A stretch of DNA of 64,000 bases from UBA961 sp014191195 (GTDB taxonomy: Bacteria > Bacteroidota > Ignavibacteria > Kapaibacteriales > UBA961). The stretch is taken from positions 1,240,001 through 1,304,000 of the forward strand of contig OZ123195.1 of NCBI GenBank assembly GCA_964204605.1, given 5' to 3'. The notes beneath the pieces are model-generated. The model made no database searches, was not told where the DNA came from, and was given only the letters and a program-made list of their open reading frames with translations. Shown one piece after another: positions 7,158 through 16,618 of the stretch. The number at the start of each line of letters is the position of its first letter. The first letter of the stretch is position 1. Both the position numbers and the translations under genes were made by a program.

Positions 7158-8414
7158 TTATACATCAAGAATTGGAAGAGTATAGACAATTGTGTCTTCT
7201 TCTTCAGATTCGTCTTCTTGATACCCTTGATTATCCCATTCTTGGCCTAGAAATGCTTCTAAAGATGCTATGATTCTAACACTAAGTTCATCACATAAAG
7301 CATATCCTTTGGCTGTTAAAGAGATCATAGAATCATGCAATTCGATTAACTTTTCTTGTTTCCACAGCGCAAATTCTTTTTCTAATATTGATAAAATATC
7401 AATATCAAATTCTGTATTTATATCATTAATATTAAGTCCTTCTGCCCTAAAAGACAAAAACACAGTTTCAAATAATCGATTATATGCATTTAATTCTTCA
7501 ACATTTGCTTCGCCTTTTCCAGTTTTTTCTACCGCTTCAAGATATCGAATCAAATTTCTATAATTCCAATATCGTTTATTATGTAAAAATCCATGCGCCG
7601 AAGGGCCAAATGCTATGTATTCTTTAGCTTGCCAATATGTTCTATTATGAACACATGAATAACCATCCTTTGCAAAGTTCGAAACTTCATATTGTGAATA
7701 GCCTGCAGATGTAAGTGTTTCTATTGTATAAGCATACATATCTGCATCTTTTTCTTCTTCGGATGGCTTTACTAAACCTTTTTGAAGCATAGTATATAAG
7801 GGTGTTTTTTCTTCAAAAATTAAACTATAAGCAGAGATATGTTCGGTTTGAAGTTGTATGGCCATCTCTAATGTCTGCTTCCAAGAATTCATCTGTTGAT
7901 CAGGCAAAGCAAAAATCAAATCAATATTAATATTATCAAAGCCAGCTTGCCTTGCAAGTGACACAGCTTCTATTGATTCCGTAGGAGAATGTATTCTATG
8001 CAAGAAATCGAGTTCTTTTTGATGAAAAGATTGAATTCCAAAGCTTAATCTATTTATTCCTAAGTCTTTATATGCTTTCAAAGATTCTAATGTAATTGTT
8101 CCTGGATTGCATTCCATTGTCCATTCTGCATTGGGATGAATTGCGATCGATGTATGAATTTCATTGATGATTTTTTGCATTTGTGTAGCAGATAATAAAG
8201 AAGGCGTACCTCCTCCAAAAAAAATGCTTGTAGCTGGCCTAAAATACTGCTGTGATTGCTGTGAGGTGTACTTAATTTCTTTTATTATTTGAGAGATAAA
8301 TATGTCCATATGCTCCATTTTTTCAAGAGAATAGAAGTCACAATAGATACATTTTTTTTCACAAAAAGGAATATGTAGATAGACACCAAAATCAGGATGA
8401 GGATGTTTATGCAT
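7158..8414 (-). CDS. hemW: Radical SAM heme chaperone HemW (coproporphyrinogen-III-oxidase-like)
   Basis: A 418-residue radical SAM protein. The cluster motif CEKKCIYCDFYS is near residues 18-29, followed by FFGGGTPSLL, ECNPGT, RLSFGIQSF and the C-terminal HemW/HemN domain (YEVSNFA, then HNRTYWQAKEYIAFGPSAHGF). HemW-type proteins carry CxxxCxxC followed by DF and lack the HemN N-terminal extension, so a heme chaperone is likelier than an oxidase. Start ATG at 8414 is preferred to one at 8474 because it begins just before the conserved domain. It overlaps the previous gene by 8 bp. Confidence 0.85.
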   Translation of the reverse strand: MHKHPHPDFGVYLHIPFCEKKCIYCDFYSLEKMEHMDIFISQIIKEIKYTSQQSQQYFRPATSIFFGGGTPSLLSATQMQKIINEIHTSIAIHPNAEWTMECNPGTITLESLKAYKDLGINRLSFGIQSFHQKELDFLHRIHSPTESIEAVSLARQAGFDNINIDLIFALPDQQMNSWKQTLEMAIQLQTEHISAYSLIFEEKTPLYTMLQKGLVKPSEEEKDADMYAYTIETLTSAGYSQYEVSNFAKDGYSCVHNRTYWQAKEYIAFGPSAHGFLHNKRYWNYRNLIRYLEAVEKTGKGEANVEELNAYNRLFETVFLSFRAEGLNINDINTEFDIDILSILEKEFALWKQEKLIELHDSMISLTAKGYALCDELSVRIIASLEAFLGQEWDNQGYQEDESEEEDTIVYTLPILDV

Positions 8415-9975
8415 GTAGATATCCAAAAAGAATTGCAATTGCTTCTGATGTATTTTGTCCGTCCATTGCAGCACTTATTATTCCACCAGCATATCCAGCT
8501 CCTTCCCCACAAGGGAATAATCTTTGTATATGTAGATGTTCTTTTGTTTCGTGATGACGTGGAATTCTGACTGGAGAACTTGTTCTTGATTCTGTAGCAA
8601 CAATAATCGATTCTGGGTGAATATAGCCTTTCATTTTTTTTCCAATTTCCTCAAAACCCATTTGTAATCGATCGGAGATTCCTTTGGGTAATATGTCTGC
8701 AATATTTGCTGAATAAATTCCCGGTATATACGATGTTTTGGGAAGCCGAGAACTTGTTTTTTTTGAAATAAAATGCGGAATTGACTGTGCAGGAGCTTTT
8801 TGGGATCCATCGCCAATACTAAATACTTTTTGTTCTATATCTTTTTGAAATTCTAAACCAGCTAATGCACCATATTGCTGATAAGCACTTAAATCATCTT
8901 GTTCTATTGCTACAACAATACCTGAATTAGCAAAAGCTGAATCTCTGCGAGACATAGACATACCATTTACAACAATTTCACCGGGGGCGGTTGCGGCTGG
9001 AACGATAAGTCCACCGGGACACATACAAAATGAGAATACTCCTCTTCCCGCTATGTGGCATACTTGTTTATAGGTTGATGGAGGTAAATACGGATCTCTT
9101 TTTTTCTGTTTATATTGAATTTCATCAATCAATTGTTGTGGATGTTCGGCCCTAACGCCTAAAGCAAATGGTTTAGACTCTATAAGTATATTTTTTTCTT
9201 TGAGTAGATAAAAAATGTCTCTTGCTGAATGTCCAGTTGCAAGTATGACAGCATCTGAATAGAATTCTAATTGCCCATTTACAATCACTCCTTTAATCGT
9301 AGATTTTTCAATGATAAAATCTGTTACTTTCGATTCGAAATGAACTTCCCCACCATATGTTTCAATAGTTGAGCGGATATTTTGAATAATTCCTGGTAAT
9401 TTATTAGAACCTATATGTGGATGGGTATCTACCAAAATTCTTTCATGGGCTCCATGCTGAATAAGTAGTTGAAGAACTTTTTCTATATCTCCTCTTTTTT
9501 TGGAATTTGTCCATAATTTTCCATCTGAATATGTTCCGGCACCACCTTCACCAAAGCAATAATTTGAATCTTGATTCACTATTCCATCTTGTTGTATGGC
9601 TCTTAAGTCTCTTCTTCTAGATCTGGCATCTTTGCCTCTTTCTAATACGATAGGTTTTATTCCATGCTCTAATAATTTTAATGCCGCAAAATAACCTGCT
9701 GGGCCAGCACCAATGATAATGACAGTTTTTTTGCCATCAACTTGTTTAAAAGTATACACTTTTTTGATATCAGGTGTGGCATCTTCGTTTTGAAATACTT
9801 CGATTAACAGTACAATTTTAGGAGTTCTGCTTCTTGCATCGATAGATCTTCTTATGATGTGCCAATGTGTAATCGAAGATTCATGTATATCGATAGTAGA
9901 TATTATTTTTTGCAGTATAAATGATGTGTCTTCTGCTTCTTGTGGCATTAATACCAATTCAACTTTATGAATCAT
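8407..9975 (-). CDS. FAD-dependent oxidoreductase (COG2509-like)
   Basis: A 522-residue NAD(P)/FAD-dependent protein. An N-terminal ~85-residue domain (MIHKVELVLMPQEAED onward) precedes the dinucleotide fold VIIIGAGPAGYFAALKL and the FAD-contact LERGKDARSRRRD. CFGEGGAGTYSDGKL, ILATGHSARDIFYLL, CMCPGGLIVPAA and the C-terminal FPCGEGAGYAGGIISAAMDG are characteristic of this uncharacterised family. Start 9975 is chosen since it follows the nnr stop by 1 bp. The reaction is unknown. It is the middle gene of nnr-FAD protein-hemW. Confidence 0.82.
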   Translation of the reverse strand: MIHKVELVLMPQEAEDTSFILQKIISTIDIHESSITHWHIIRRSIDARSRTPKIVLLIEVFQNEDATPDIKKVYTFKQVDGKKTVIIIGAGPAGYFAALKLLEHGIKPIVLERGKDARSRRRDLRAIQQDGIVNQDSNYCFGEGGAGTYSDGKLWTNSKKRGDIEKVLQLLIQHGAHERILVDTHPHIGSNKLPGIIQNIRSTIETYGGEVHFESKVTDFIIEKSTIKGVIVNGQLEFYSDAVILATGHSARDIFYLLKEKNILIESKPFALGVRAEHPQQLIDEIQYKQKKRDPYLPPSTYKQVCHIAGRGVFSFCMCPGGLIVPAATAPGEIVVNGMSMSRRDSAFANSGIVVAIEQDDLSAYQQYGALAGLEFQKDIEQKVFSIGDGSQKAPAQSIPHFISKKTSSRLPKTSYIPGIYSANIADILPKGISDRLQMGFEEIGKKMKGYIHPESIIVATESRTSSPVRIPRHHETKEHLHIQRLFPCGEGAGYAGGIISAAMDGQNTSEAIAILFGYLHA

Positions 9976-9976
9976 G

Positions 9977-11530
9977 TTATTCCCAAGAATCAAGTAATGA
10001 AGGATCAAAAACATGTGGTAAGCTGGCAATAATATCAGAAGATATCAATGATTCTTCTCCAAAAACACTTTTTGCAAAGTCACCAGCTTTTGCATGAATA
10101 TAGGAAGCTAAAGACATCCCAATCAATGGGGAAAGGCCTTTTGCTAATAATGCTCCAGCTATTCCACATAGAACATCACCCGAGCCAGCTGTTGCCATTC
10201 CCGGATTACCATTTTGGGTAATAAATACTTTGTCTCCATCGGTAGTGATTGCAGGTACAGATTTTACATGTATGATACACTTAAGCGATGAAGCAACTTG
10301 TTTTGCATAAGGAAGTGTATTTTGTTCAATATCACTTCTAGGAATTGTAGATAATCGAGAGAATTCCCCACAGTGTGGAGTTAAAATCCAATGTTCGGGC
10401 AAATGTTCAATGTCATGTTTGGCTGGAATTGCATCTGCATCTATCAAGACAGGAATATGGAGAGGAATTGATAATAATAATTTCAGAAGTTCTTTTCCTG
10501 CTTTTTGTCCTAAACCCGGACCACATATAATTGAGGATGCTTTTAAGCAAGATTCTCGTATTCTATCTTTATTTTGTTCAATATCGATCATGCCATCTTG
10601 ATGAGATAATACAGTTACTAGAACTTCCATTGGAATAGATGGATGCACCGAGCATGTAAGTAATTCAACTAATCCAGCTCCAGACCTCAAAGCAGCCAAT
10701 GAGCATAAGGCAGCAGCCCCGGGCATATCGATGCTACCAGCAATAATCAATACTCTTCCATAATCTACTTTAGATGTTTGTTGTTTTCTTTTCTTCATTA
10801 TCCCAGCAATATCTGCATCTTCAAATGAAAACATATTTCCAAATGATTGAATCATAATATCAGAAATTCCAACAGAAATTATCTCTATATCTCCGCAGAA
10901 ATCTTGTGCAGGAAACAATTGCATTCCTATTTTTTTTGCAAACATTGTACATGTATAATCTGCTTTAAATGCATTGGGATAAGCAGTTCCATTATTTCCA
11001 TCAATACCAGTTGGGATATCAATAGCAATACAGAAAGAATGTTCATATACTTGTTTCTGAGCTAAAGTATCTACAACAATTTTGGGTAATCCTCTTAATA
11101 AGGAAGATCCACCTGTACCAATAATAGCATCAATAATACAATCAGTTTGAAATGAAGCTGATGAAATATCTGCTTCATTCTTTAACCATACAATTTGAAT
11201 ACCCATATTTTCAAGAATTTGAGCATTAATCAAGGCATCATCTTTTAAAGAATGTTCTTCTCCAATGCATATCACATTCAAAGAAAAACGGCTCATGGAG
11301 TTCAGATGTCGTGCAATTGCAAATCCATCTCCCCCATTATTACCAAGTCCACATAATACAGTAATAGCAATACAATCTTTTAATGGAAATTCTTCTTCTA
11401 ATCGAAGGGCAATTGCATGTGCGCATCCGGAAGCAGCATTTTCCATCATGATAATACTTGGGATTCCGCATGTATGTATAGCATAATCATCTAATGATTG
11501 CTGCTGATGTGGGAAAAGAAAAGTATTCAT
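9977..11530 (-). CDS. nnr: Bifunctional NAD(P)H-hydrate epimerase / ADP-dependent NAD(P)H-hydrate dehydratase
   Basis: A 517-residue fusion that repairs hydrated NAD(P)H. The N-terminal YjeF epimerase half has VLCGLGNNGGDGFAIARHL and DIPTGIDGNNG. The C-terminal YjeF_C kinase-like half has GRVLIIAGSIDMPGAAAL, LTPHCGEF and NPGMATAGSGDVLCGIAGALLA, which holds the catalytic aspartate. Length and domain order match Nnr. It is the first gene of a three-gene minus-strand unit that shares only 1-bp gaps or overlaps. Confidence 0.93.
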   Translation of the reverse strand: MNTFLFPHQQQSLDDYAIHTCGIPSIIMMENAASGCAHAIALRLEEEFPLKDCIAITVLCGLGNNGGDGFAIARHLNSMSRFSLNVICIGEEHSLKDDALINAQILENMGIQIVWLKNEADISSASFQTDCIIDAIIGTGGSSLLRGLPKIVVDTLAQKQVYEHSFCIAIDIPTGIDGNNGTAYPNAFKADYTCTMFAKKIGMQLFPAQDFCGDIEIISVGISDIMIQSFGNMFSFEDADIAGIMKKRKQQTSKVDYGRVLIIAGSIDMPGAAALCSLAALRSGAGLVELLTCSVHPSIPMEVLVTVLSHQDGMIDIEQNKDRIRESCLKASSIICGPGLGQKAGKELLKLLLSIPLHIPVLIDADAIPAKHDIEHLPEHWILTPHCGEFSRLSTIPRSDIEQNTLPYAKQVASSLKCIIHVKSVPAITTDGDKVFITQNGNPGMATAGSGDVLCGIAGALLAKGLSPLIGMSLASYIHAKAGDFAKSVFGEESLISSDIIASLPHVFDPSLLDSWE

Positions 11531-11672
11531 ATAAGGAATTAATAGTTACAATTATTGCAACAAAAATACCATTTAAGCTCATGAACATAATGCAACTAAG
11601 AAAATTCATGCTTGATTTTGTAGATTTGTGAAGTAAAAACCTAATATGTTGAATTCAATCTGGAAATTATTG

Positions 11673-12686
11673 ATGTCTAACCGTACCGTAGTTATTACAG
11701 GAGCAAATGGTGAAATTGGCCATTTATTATTAGAAACCCTTTCTGCAGCAAAAGCTACAATCATAGCAGTAGATTTAACTCCATTAAGCGAATATCATAC
11801 TTCATTGTGTGAAGAGGTAATTGTTGGCGATATATGCGATGATGAAGTAATTCGCGATATAGAAAAATATGATATCAATGAGATATTTCATTTGGCAGCA
11901 ATTTTATCTACTAGTGGTGAAAAAAATCCTGAAAGAGCCCATCATATCAATGTAGATGGCACGATGAATTTTCTTCAATTGGCGTATAGAATTGGAAAAA
12001 GGACAGGAAATGCTGTAAAAATGCTATTTCCAAGTACAATTGCAGCATATGGCGTCCCTAATTTATCTATCAAAAATGCTGCAAAACCTGCAAAAGAATT
12101 AGATTTTACTTCTCCTATTACAATGTATGGTATCAATAAAATGTATAATGAGCAGCTTGGTAGATACTATTCTGATTGTTATAAAAGGCTATCACCAACT
12201 AAAGAATCGGGCTTTGTAGATTTTCGAGCTTTACGATTTCCTGGTTTGATATCTGCTTTTACAATTCCAACAGGCGGAACAAGCGATTATGCACCAGAAA
12301 TGATTCATAATGCGGCTCAGCATAAACCATATGCATGTTTTGTTAGGCCGGACGCAACAATTCCATTTATGGCAATGCCCGATGCGGTAAAAGCACTATT
12401 AGGATTAGCTGCAGCACCATTATCAGCGCTTACTCAAAGGGTATATAATGTTACTTCTTTTTCTCCATCTGCTGCTAATATTGCAGAAATGGTAACATCT
12501 GAATTTCCTGAAGCACTTATTACTTTTGAACCACAACAACAAAGACAAGAAATCATAGATAGTTGGCCCGCCGAAGTTGATGATTCTCAAGCTAGAAAAG
12601 ATTGGAATTGGCATCCTGATTTTTCTTTTACAGCTACTTTTAAAGACTATTTAATTCCAAATATTCGTGCTCATTATGCAAAGTAA
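11673..12686 (+). CDS. SDR-type NAD-dependent epimerase/dehydratase, probably L-threonine 3-dehydrogenase
   Basis: An extended short-chain dehydrogenase of 337 residues with TGANGEIG as the NAD loop, FHLAAILSTSGE, FPSTIAAYG and the catalytic YGINK (YxxxK). The segment RFPGLISAFTIPTGGTSDYAPEMI, followed by CFVRPDATIPFMAMPDAVKALL and RVYNVT, resembles bacterial SDR-type threonine dehydrogenases, which convert L-threonine to 2-amino-3-ketobutyrate. The start at 11673 (MSNRTVVITG) is favoured over 11646 because the fold starts there. A UDP-sugar epimerase is the alternative. Confidence 0.72.
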   Translation: MSNRTVVITGANGEIGHLLLETLSAAKATIIAVDLTPLSEYHTSLCEEVIVGDICDDEVIRDIEKYDINEIFHLAAILSTSGEKNPERAHHINVDGTMNFLQLAYRIGKRTGNAVKMLFPSTIAAYGVPNLSIKNAAKPAKELDFTSPITMYGINKMYNEQLGRYYSDCYKRLSPTKESGFVDFRALRFPGLISAFTIPTGGTSDYAPEMIHNAAQHKPYACFVRPDATIPFMAMPDAVKALLGLAAAPLSALTQRVYNVTSFSPSAANIAEMVTSEFPEALITFEPQQQRQEIIDSWPAEVDDSQARKDWNWHPDFSFTATFKDYLIPNIRAHYAK

Positions 12687-12693
12687 GAATCAT

Positions 12694-14757
12694 ATGTCAT
12701 CAACTACTGGCAAGCCGAATGCTCTTATCAATGAGCTTTCGCCTTATTTATTACAGCATGCCTATAATCCTGTCAATTGGCAAGCATGGAATGAACAATC
12801 ATTATTGCAAGCAATTCAGGAGCAGAAACCATTATTTATCAGCATTGGATATGCCACCTGCCATTGGTGCCATGTGATGGAAAAAGAAAGCTTCGAAAAT
12901 GAAGAAATTGCACAATTGCTTAATGAGCATTTCATTTCTATAAAAGTGGACAGAGAAGAAAGGCCTGATATTGATGCTGCATGCATGGAGGTATGTCAAA
13001 ATATGACAGGCCATGGCGGTTGGCCATTAAGTATGTTCATGACACCAGATAAAAAGCCTTTTTTTGCGGGTACTTATTTTCCACCAGTTTCTCTGCCCAA
13101 TCGTATTGGATTCAAAGATATCCTGTTAAGAATCATTGAAGCTTGGAATAATGAAAAAGAATCTATTCTCAAGGCAGGTGATGATATTGTAAAGGCTATG
13201 AAAGATATTCAATGTCAACATAGTTCTGTATTAATCGACCCAAAGATCCTCACTATTGCAGAAGATCAATTTGTTAAACGATTTGATGTCGCTTATGGTG
13301 GCTTTGGTTCAGCTCCTAAATTTCCAACGCCACATAACAGCATTTTTTTGCTTAGAAGATCACATACGACGAATAATCATGTATTAAAAGCCATGGCAGA
13401 AAAAACATTGATTGCAATGGCTCAAAGTGGTATGTATGATCATATTGGACAAGGTTTTCATAGATATTCAACAGATCAACAATGGCATGTTCCCCATTTT
13501 GAAAAAATGCTTTATGATCAAGCAATGTTGATTCAAGCCTATACAGAAGCATGGTTATGTACTGGTAATAGCATATACAAAAATATTGCCGAAAGCATAA
13601 TTACGTATTGTCAAGAATATTTGATAAGTAACAATGGTAGTTTTTTTTCTGGACAAGACGCTGATTCTGAAGGAGAAGAAGGTACTTATTATCTCTTTAC
13701 ACATGATGAACTTACACGTATTTTAAACAAAGAAGAATATGAATATGCTGAAGTATGCTTTGATATTGATCATCAAGGTAATTATCATGATGAATTAACT
13801 GGGGAATATACCGGTAAAAATATCCTCAGATTAAAAGTGGGAATCGAAGATATTGATGATGAGCTTTTTGAATCTATTATTTCTAAGCTTAAACACTACA
13901 GATCCACAAGAGAAGCTCCATTTTTAGATGATAAAATCCTTACGGATTGGAATTCTTTGATGATTGCATCTTTGTCTTTTGCAGGCAGAGCATTCTCTAA
14001 TACTTCATATATAGATCATGCAATCTTGATAGAACGACATATTAAAGAACATATGTTCAATAATGATTCAATATTGTTACATACTCATAGAAACGGTATT
14101 TCTTCTATTCTAGGAATGTGTGAAGACTATGCAATGTATGCAAAGGGATTATTAGAATTATTTCAGGCAACTGGTAATATTATGTATGCATCTGATTGTA
14201 AAACATTATGTGATACAATCATTGATTCATTTATCGATAATGACACAAAAAAAGTGAAACAATCATTAATCCCGCCTACTGATTTTCACATGTTTGCTTC
14301 CGCATATGATGGCGCAATTCCGTCCGGACCATCATTTATGGTAGATGTATTAGGCAAAATGGGAATTATCACAGAAAACCCACATTATATCAATACAGCC
14401 TTTGATATTATTCATGCATATGGCAAACAGATTGAAACATATCCATCGGGTTTTTCTTATATGTTGTGTGGATTAGATTTTTTACTTTCTTCAAGACAAG
14501 AGATCGTTTTAGCTGGTAATAAAGATTCTACTTTATATCATACTTTTCTTCAAAAGATACATTCTTATTATATGCCTCATGCAATCTTGATTCAAAATTA
14601 TAATCCAGAAGAATTATCATTGCTAGCACCTTCACTAGCGGTTCAATCTACCGATAAAGATGCTGTAGTGTACATATGTAAAAATTATTCATGTCAACAA
14701 CCAATTGAATCAGTTCAAGAAATAGAACAGACTTTTGCACATTTATATCCAAATTAA
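12694..14757 (+). CDS. Thioredoxin-domain protein of the YyaL/DUF255 family
   Basis: A 687-residue protein. The N-terminal thioredoxin-like domain (about residues 1-160) has NELSPYLLQHAYNPVNW, the CxxC of ATCHWCHVMEKESF, and HGGWPLSMFMTPDKKPFFAGTYFPP. The remainder is an (alpha/alpha)6-barrel like those of N-acylglucosamine epimerases: YDQAMLIQAY, ISGQDADSEGEEG-type FSGQDADSEGEEGTYY, DDKILTDWNSLMI. The family is widespread (spermatogenesis-associated protein 20 in animals) but its reaction is unknown. ATG at 12694 starts 8 bp after the preceding stop. Confidence 0.9.
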   Translation: MSSTTGKPNALINELSPYLLQHAYNPVNWQAWNEQSLLQAIQEQKPLFISIGYATCHWCHVMEKESFENEEIAQLLNEHFISIKVDREERPDIDAACMEVCQNMTGHGGWPLSMFMTPDKKPFFAGTYFPPVSLPNRIGFKDILLRIIEAWNNEKESILKAGDDIVKAMKDIQCQHSSVLIDPKILTIAEDQFVKRFDVAYGGFGSAPKFPTPHNSIFLLRRSHTTNNHVLKAMAEKTLIAMAQSGMYDHIGQGFHRYSTDQQWHVPHFEKMLYDQAMLIQAYTEAWLCTGNSIYKNIAESIITYCQEYLISNNGSFFSGQDADSEGEEGTYYLFTHDELTRILNKEEYEYAEVCFDIDHQGNYHDELTGEYTGKNILRLKVGIEDIDDELFESIISKLKHYRSTREAPFLDDKILTDWNSLMIASLSFAGRAFSNTSYIDHAILIERHIKEHMFNNDSILLHTHRNGISSILGMCEDYAMYAKGLLELFQATGNIMYASDCKTLCDTIIDSFIDNDTKKVKQSLIPPTDFHMFASAYDGAIPSGPSFMVDVLGKMGIITENPHYINTAFDIIHAYGKQIETYPSGFSYMLCGLDFLLSSRQEIVLAGNKDSTLYHTFLQKIHSYYMPHAILIQNYNPEELSLLAPSLAVQSTDKDAVVYICKNYSCQQPIESVQEIEQTFAHLYPN

Positions 14758-14759
14758 TT

Positions 14760-16199
14760 ATGAGCGCTTTGCTTCTAAGCTTAATGTTTAGTTTGCACTG
14801 GATTAATATCTTTCAATTAACCAGCATTGATACCTATGGCATTACGATGGGTGATGCATGTGCTGTGTCAATGATATTATTTGCTTTGTATAAATGGATT
14901 TGGCTAGGGCAACCTCTTACTTTTATTCCAGGGTGGATATCAACCTTATTTTTTCTGATTTTACTGTCTGAATATACTTCTATCATTAATCCTATTCTAT
15001 CAGCATCGACAACAATGCAGATGCAATTTTTAAAAACAAGTACTAATTTTCTCTATAAATGGCTATTTGCTCTTGTATTTATTACCGGTGTTTTTACAGA
15101 AAAAGATGCAAAAAAAGCTTGTGTGTTCATCTTATATTTTAGTGTGTTTATTAATGTTTTTGGGGTATATCAGATGTTCGCAAGAGCATTTAATTTACCA
15201 TTTGCATGGATAGAAATTAATAATGTAACAGTTGGCTTAAGAAACAATATTTCTATGGATGGACTTAAACAACTCAGCCTCAATTTTGATAATTTTTTTA
15301 GAGCAACTTCTCTTTTTAGCGAATCATCCATTTTAGGACATTTTAATGCCCTGATAATCTCACTTATTACAGTTCCATATATAACCAAAAAACCTCAATT
15401 AATCTCTTCACATATTCACATTATTACCATTCTTATCCTATCTCTTATTGGAATGTTAGTGGCTTTCTCATTAACTGGAATAACAATGGTAGTTATGGTT
15501 TTACTCTATATTGTATTTATAGAACAATCTGGAAGAAAATCAATGCTAGGTATAGTTTCAGGGATTTTTGGTGGACTTCTTATCTGTATTGATAGAATCA
15601 TAGATTCTATTCTTAATACAAGTATTCTAGAGCTATTTTTTATGAGATTTGGTGGTATTTATAATGTGTTAAGTACCTCTGGTGGTGGCTCATCTTCAAT
15701 TAAAGGAGAATCTTTTTTCTCTAGAATGGAAACAAGTATGCAAGGTATTAGCGCTTGGTTCGAAAATCCAATAACTGGATTAGGTGCTGGTTGCTTGTTT
15801 TCTTATTCAAAAACAGATTCAATACCGTATACAGATGCTCTCTATTCAGGTCTTATTGGAGAATTAGGCCTATTTGGATTTTTAGTGTTCTTTATTTTCG
15901 TTATTTTACTCTATTCTAAAGTTGTTTCTTTATCCAAAACATATGCATCTTCTTTGTCATATGATACCGACTTTATCTTATCATTATCACCTTATTTTTT
16001 AATACTTATGGCTGGATATGGATTATCCGGATATTCTTGGATAACATTCGACCATTGGACCTATATTGGATTTGCATGCCTAGCCATCATAAGCGTATAC
16101 AAACAAAAATCACTTCCATTAAAAGAATTTTATTTAGTTGATGGTAGTCTAAAAGATAAAATGATAATATTTCTGAATAATTCTGTTAAGGATAAATAG
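14760..16199 (+). CDS. O-antigen ligase/polymerase-like multispan membrane protein
   Basis: A 479-residue protein with about ten hydrophobic segments. The C-terminal third includes a large loop and the pattern WFENPITGLGAGCLFSYS, which fits the Wzy_C/WaaL family (O-antigen ligase, colanic-type polymerase). Such proteins join lipid-linked glycans on the outer face of the inner membrane. The ATG is 2 bp after the preceding stop. No flippase or sugar-transferase cluster lies next to it, although a glycosyltransferase is 5 kb downstream. Confidence 0.7.
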   Translation: MSALLLSLMFSLHWINIFQLTSIDTYGITMGDACAVSMILFALYKWIWLGQPLTFIPGWISTLFFLILLSEYTSIINPILSASTTMQMQFLKTSTNFLYKWLFALVFITGVFTEKDAKKACVFILYFSVFINVFGVYQMFARAFNLPFAWIEINNVTVGLRNNISMDGLKQLSLNFDNFFRATSLFSESSILGHFNALIISLITVPYITKKPQLISSHIHIITILILSLIGMLVAFSLTGITMVVMVLLYIVFIEQSGRKSMLGIVSGIFGGLLICIDRIIDSILNTSILELFFMRFGGIYNVLSTSGGGSSSIKGESFFSRMETSMQGISAWFENPITGLGAGCLFSYSKTDSIPYTDALYSGLIGELGLFGFLVFFIFVILLYSKVVSLSKTYASSLSYDTDFILSLSPYFLILMAGYGLSGYSWITFDHWTYIGFACLAIISVYKQKSLPLKEFYLVDGSLKDKMIIFLNNSVKDK

Positions 16200-16218
16200 T
16201 AAAAATTATTATAAGTAT

Positions 16219-16249
16219 TTGGCTATTTTACATCAACAATCTATATTTG
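16219..16249 (+). promoter_or_regulatory. Bacteroidota-type promoter of rpmB
   Basis: TTG at 16219-16221 and TATATTTG at 16242-16249 are separated by 20 bp, matching the TTG-N17-23-TAnnTTTG pattern used by the primary sigma factor of Bacteroidota. The -7 element lies 52 bp before the rpmB ATG, which follows a gap after the previous gene. Confidence 0.7.
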
Positions 16250-16301
16250 GGTTCATAAAAAAACGAATATTTGTTTCGGAAGCTATATAAGGTTTAAGAT
16301 A

Positions 16302-16532
16302 ATGTCAAAAGTTTGTGAATTAACTGGTACAACCGTTCAATACGGAAACAATGTATCTCATGCTAATAATCGTACACGTAGAAGATTTTTACCTAACCTT
16401 CAGAAGAAGCGAGTTTGGGTTGCCGAACAAGGTAAATTTGTAACTGTTAAAATTACAACTCGTGCTTTACGTACTTTAGACAAAAAAGGTTATACAGCGA
16501 TGATGCTTGAAATGAAGGCAAAATCCAAGTAA
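16302..16532 (+). CDS. rpmB: 50S ribosomal protein L28
   Basis: A 76-residue L28. The motif SKVCELTGTTVQYGNNVSHANNRTRRRFLPNLQ is split here only by my abbreviation at residues 2-34: SKVCELTGTTVQYG, SHANNRTRRRFLPNLQ. KKRVWVAEQGKFVTVKITTRALRT follows at about residues 35-58 (KKRVWVAEQ, VKITTRALRT). The protein binds 23S rRNA at the base of the large subunit. A promoter and a strong terminator flank it, so it is a one-gene unit; the frequent partner rpmG is absent. Confidence 0.97.
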   Translation: MSKVCELTGTTVQYGNNVSHANNRTRRRFLPNLQKKRVWVAEQGKFVTVKITTRALRTLDKKGYTAMMLEMKAKSK

Positions 16533-16558
16533 TTTCTTTTTTGATTTGACTTTTTAAG

Positions 16559-16589
16559 CCCCCACACAAAAAAGTGTTGGGGTTTTTTT
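16559..16589 (+). terminator. Intrinsic terminator of rpmB
   Basis: CCCCCACAC pairs with GTGTTGGGG (one mismatch) across an A6 loop, followed by seven T. It begins 27 bp after the rpmB stop. Confidence 0.92.
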
Positions 16590-16618
16590 ATGCTGATAAT
16601 TTGTTACGATAATCCCAT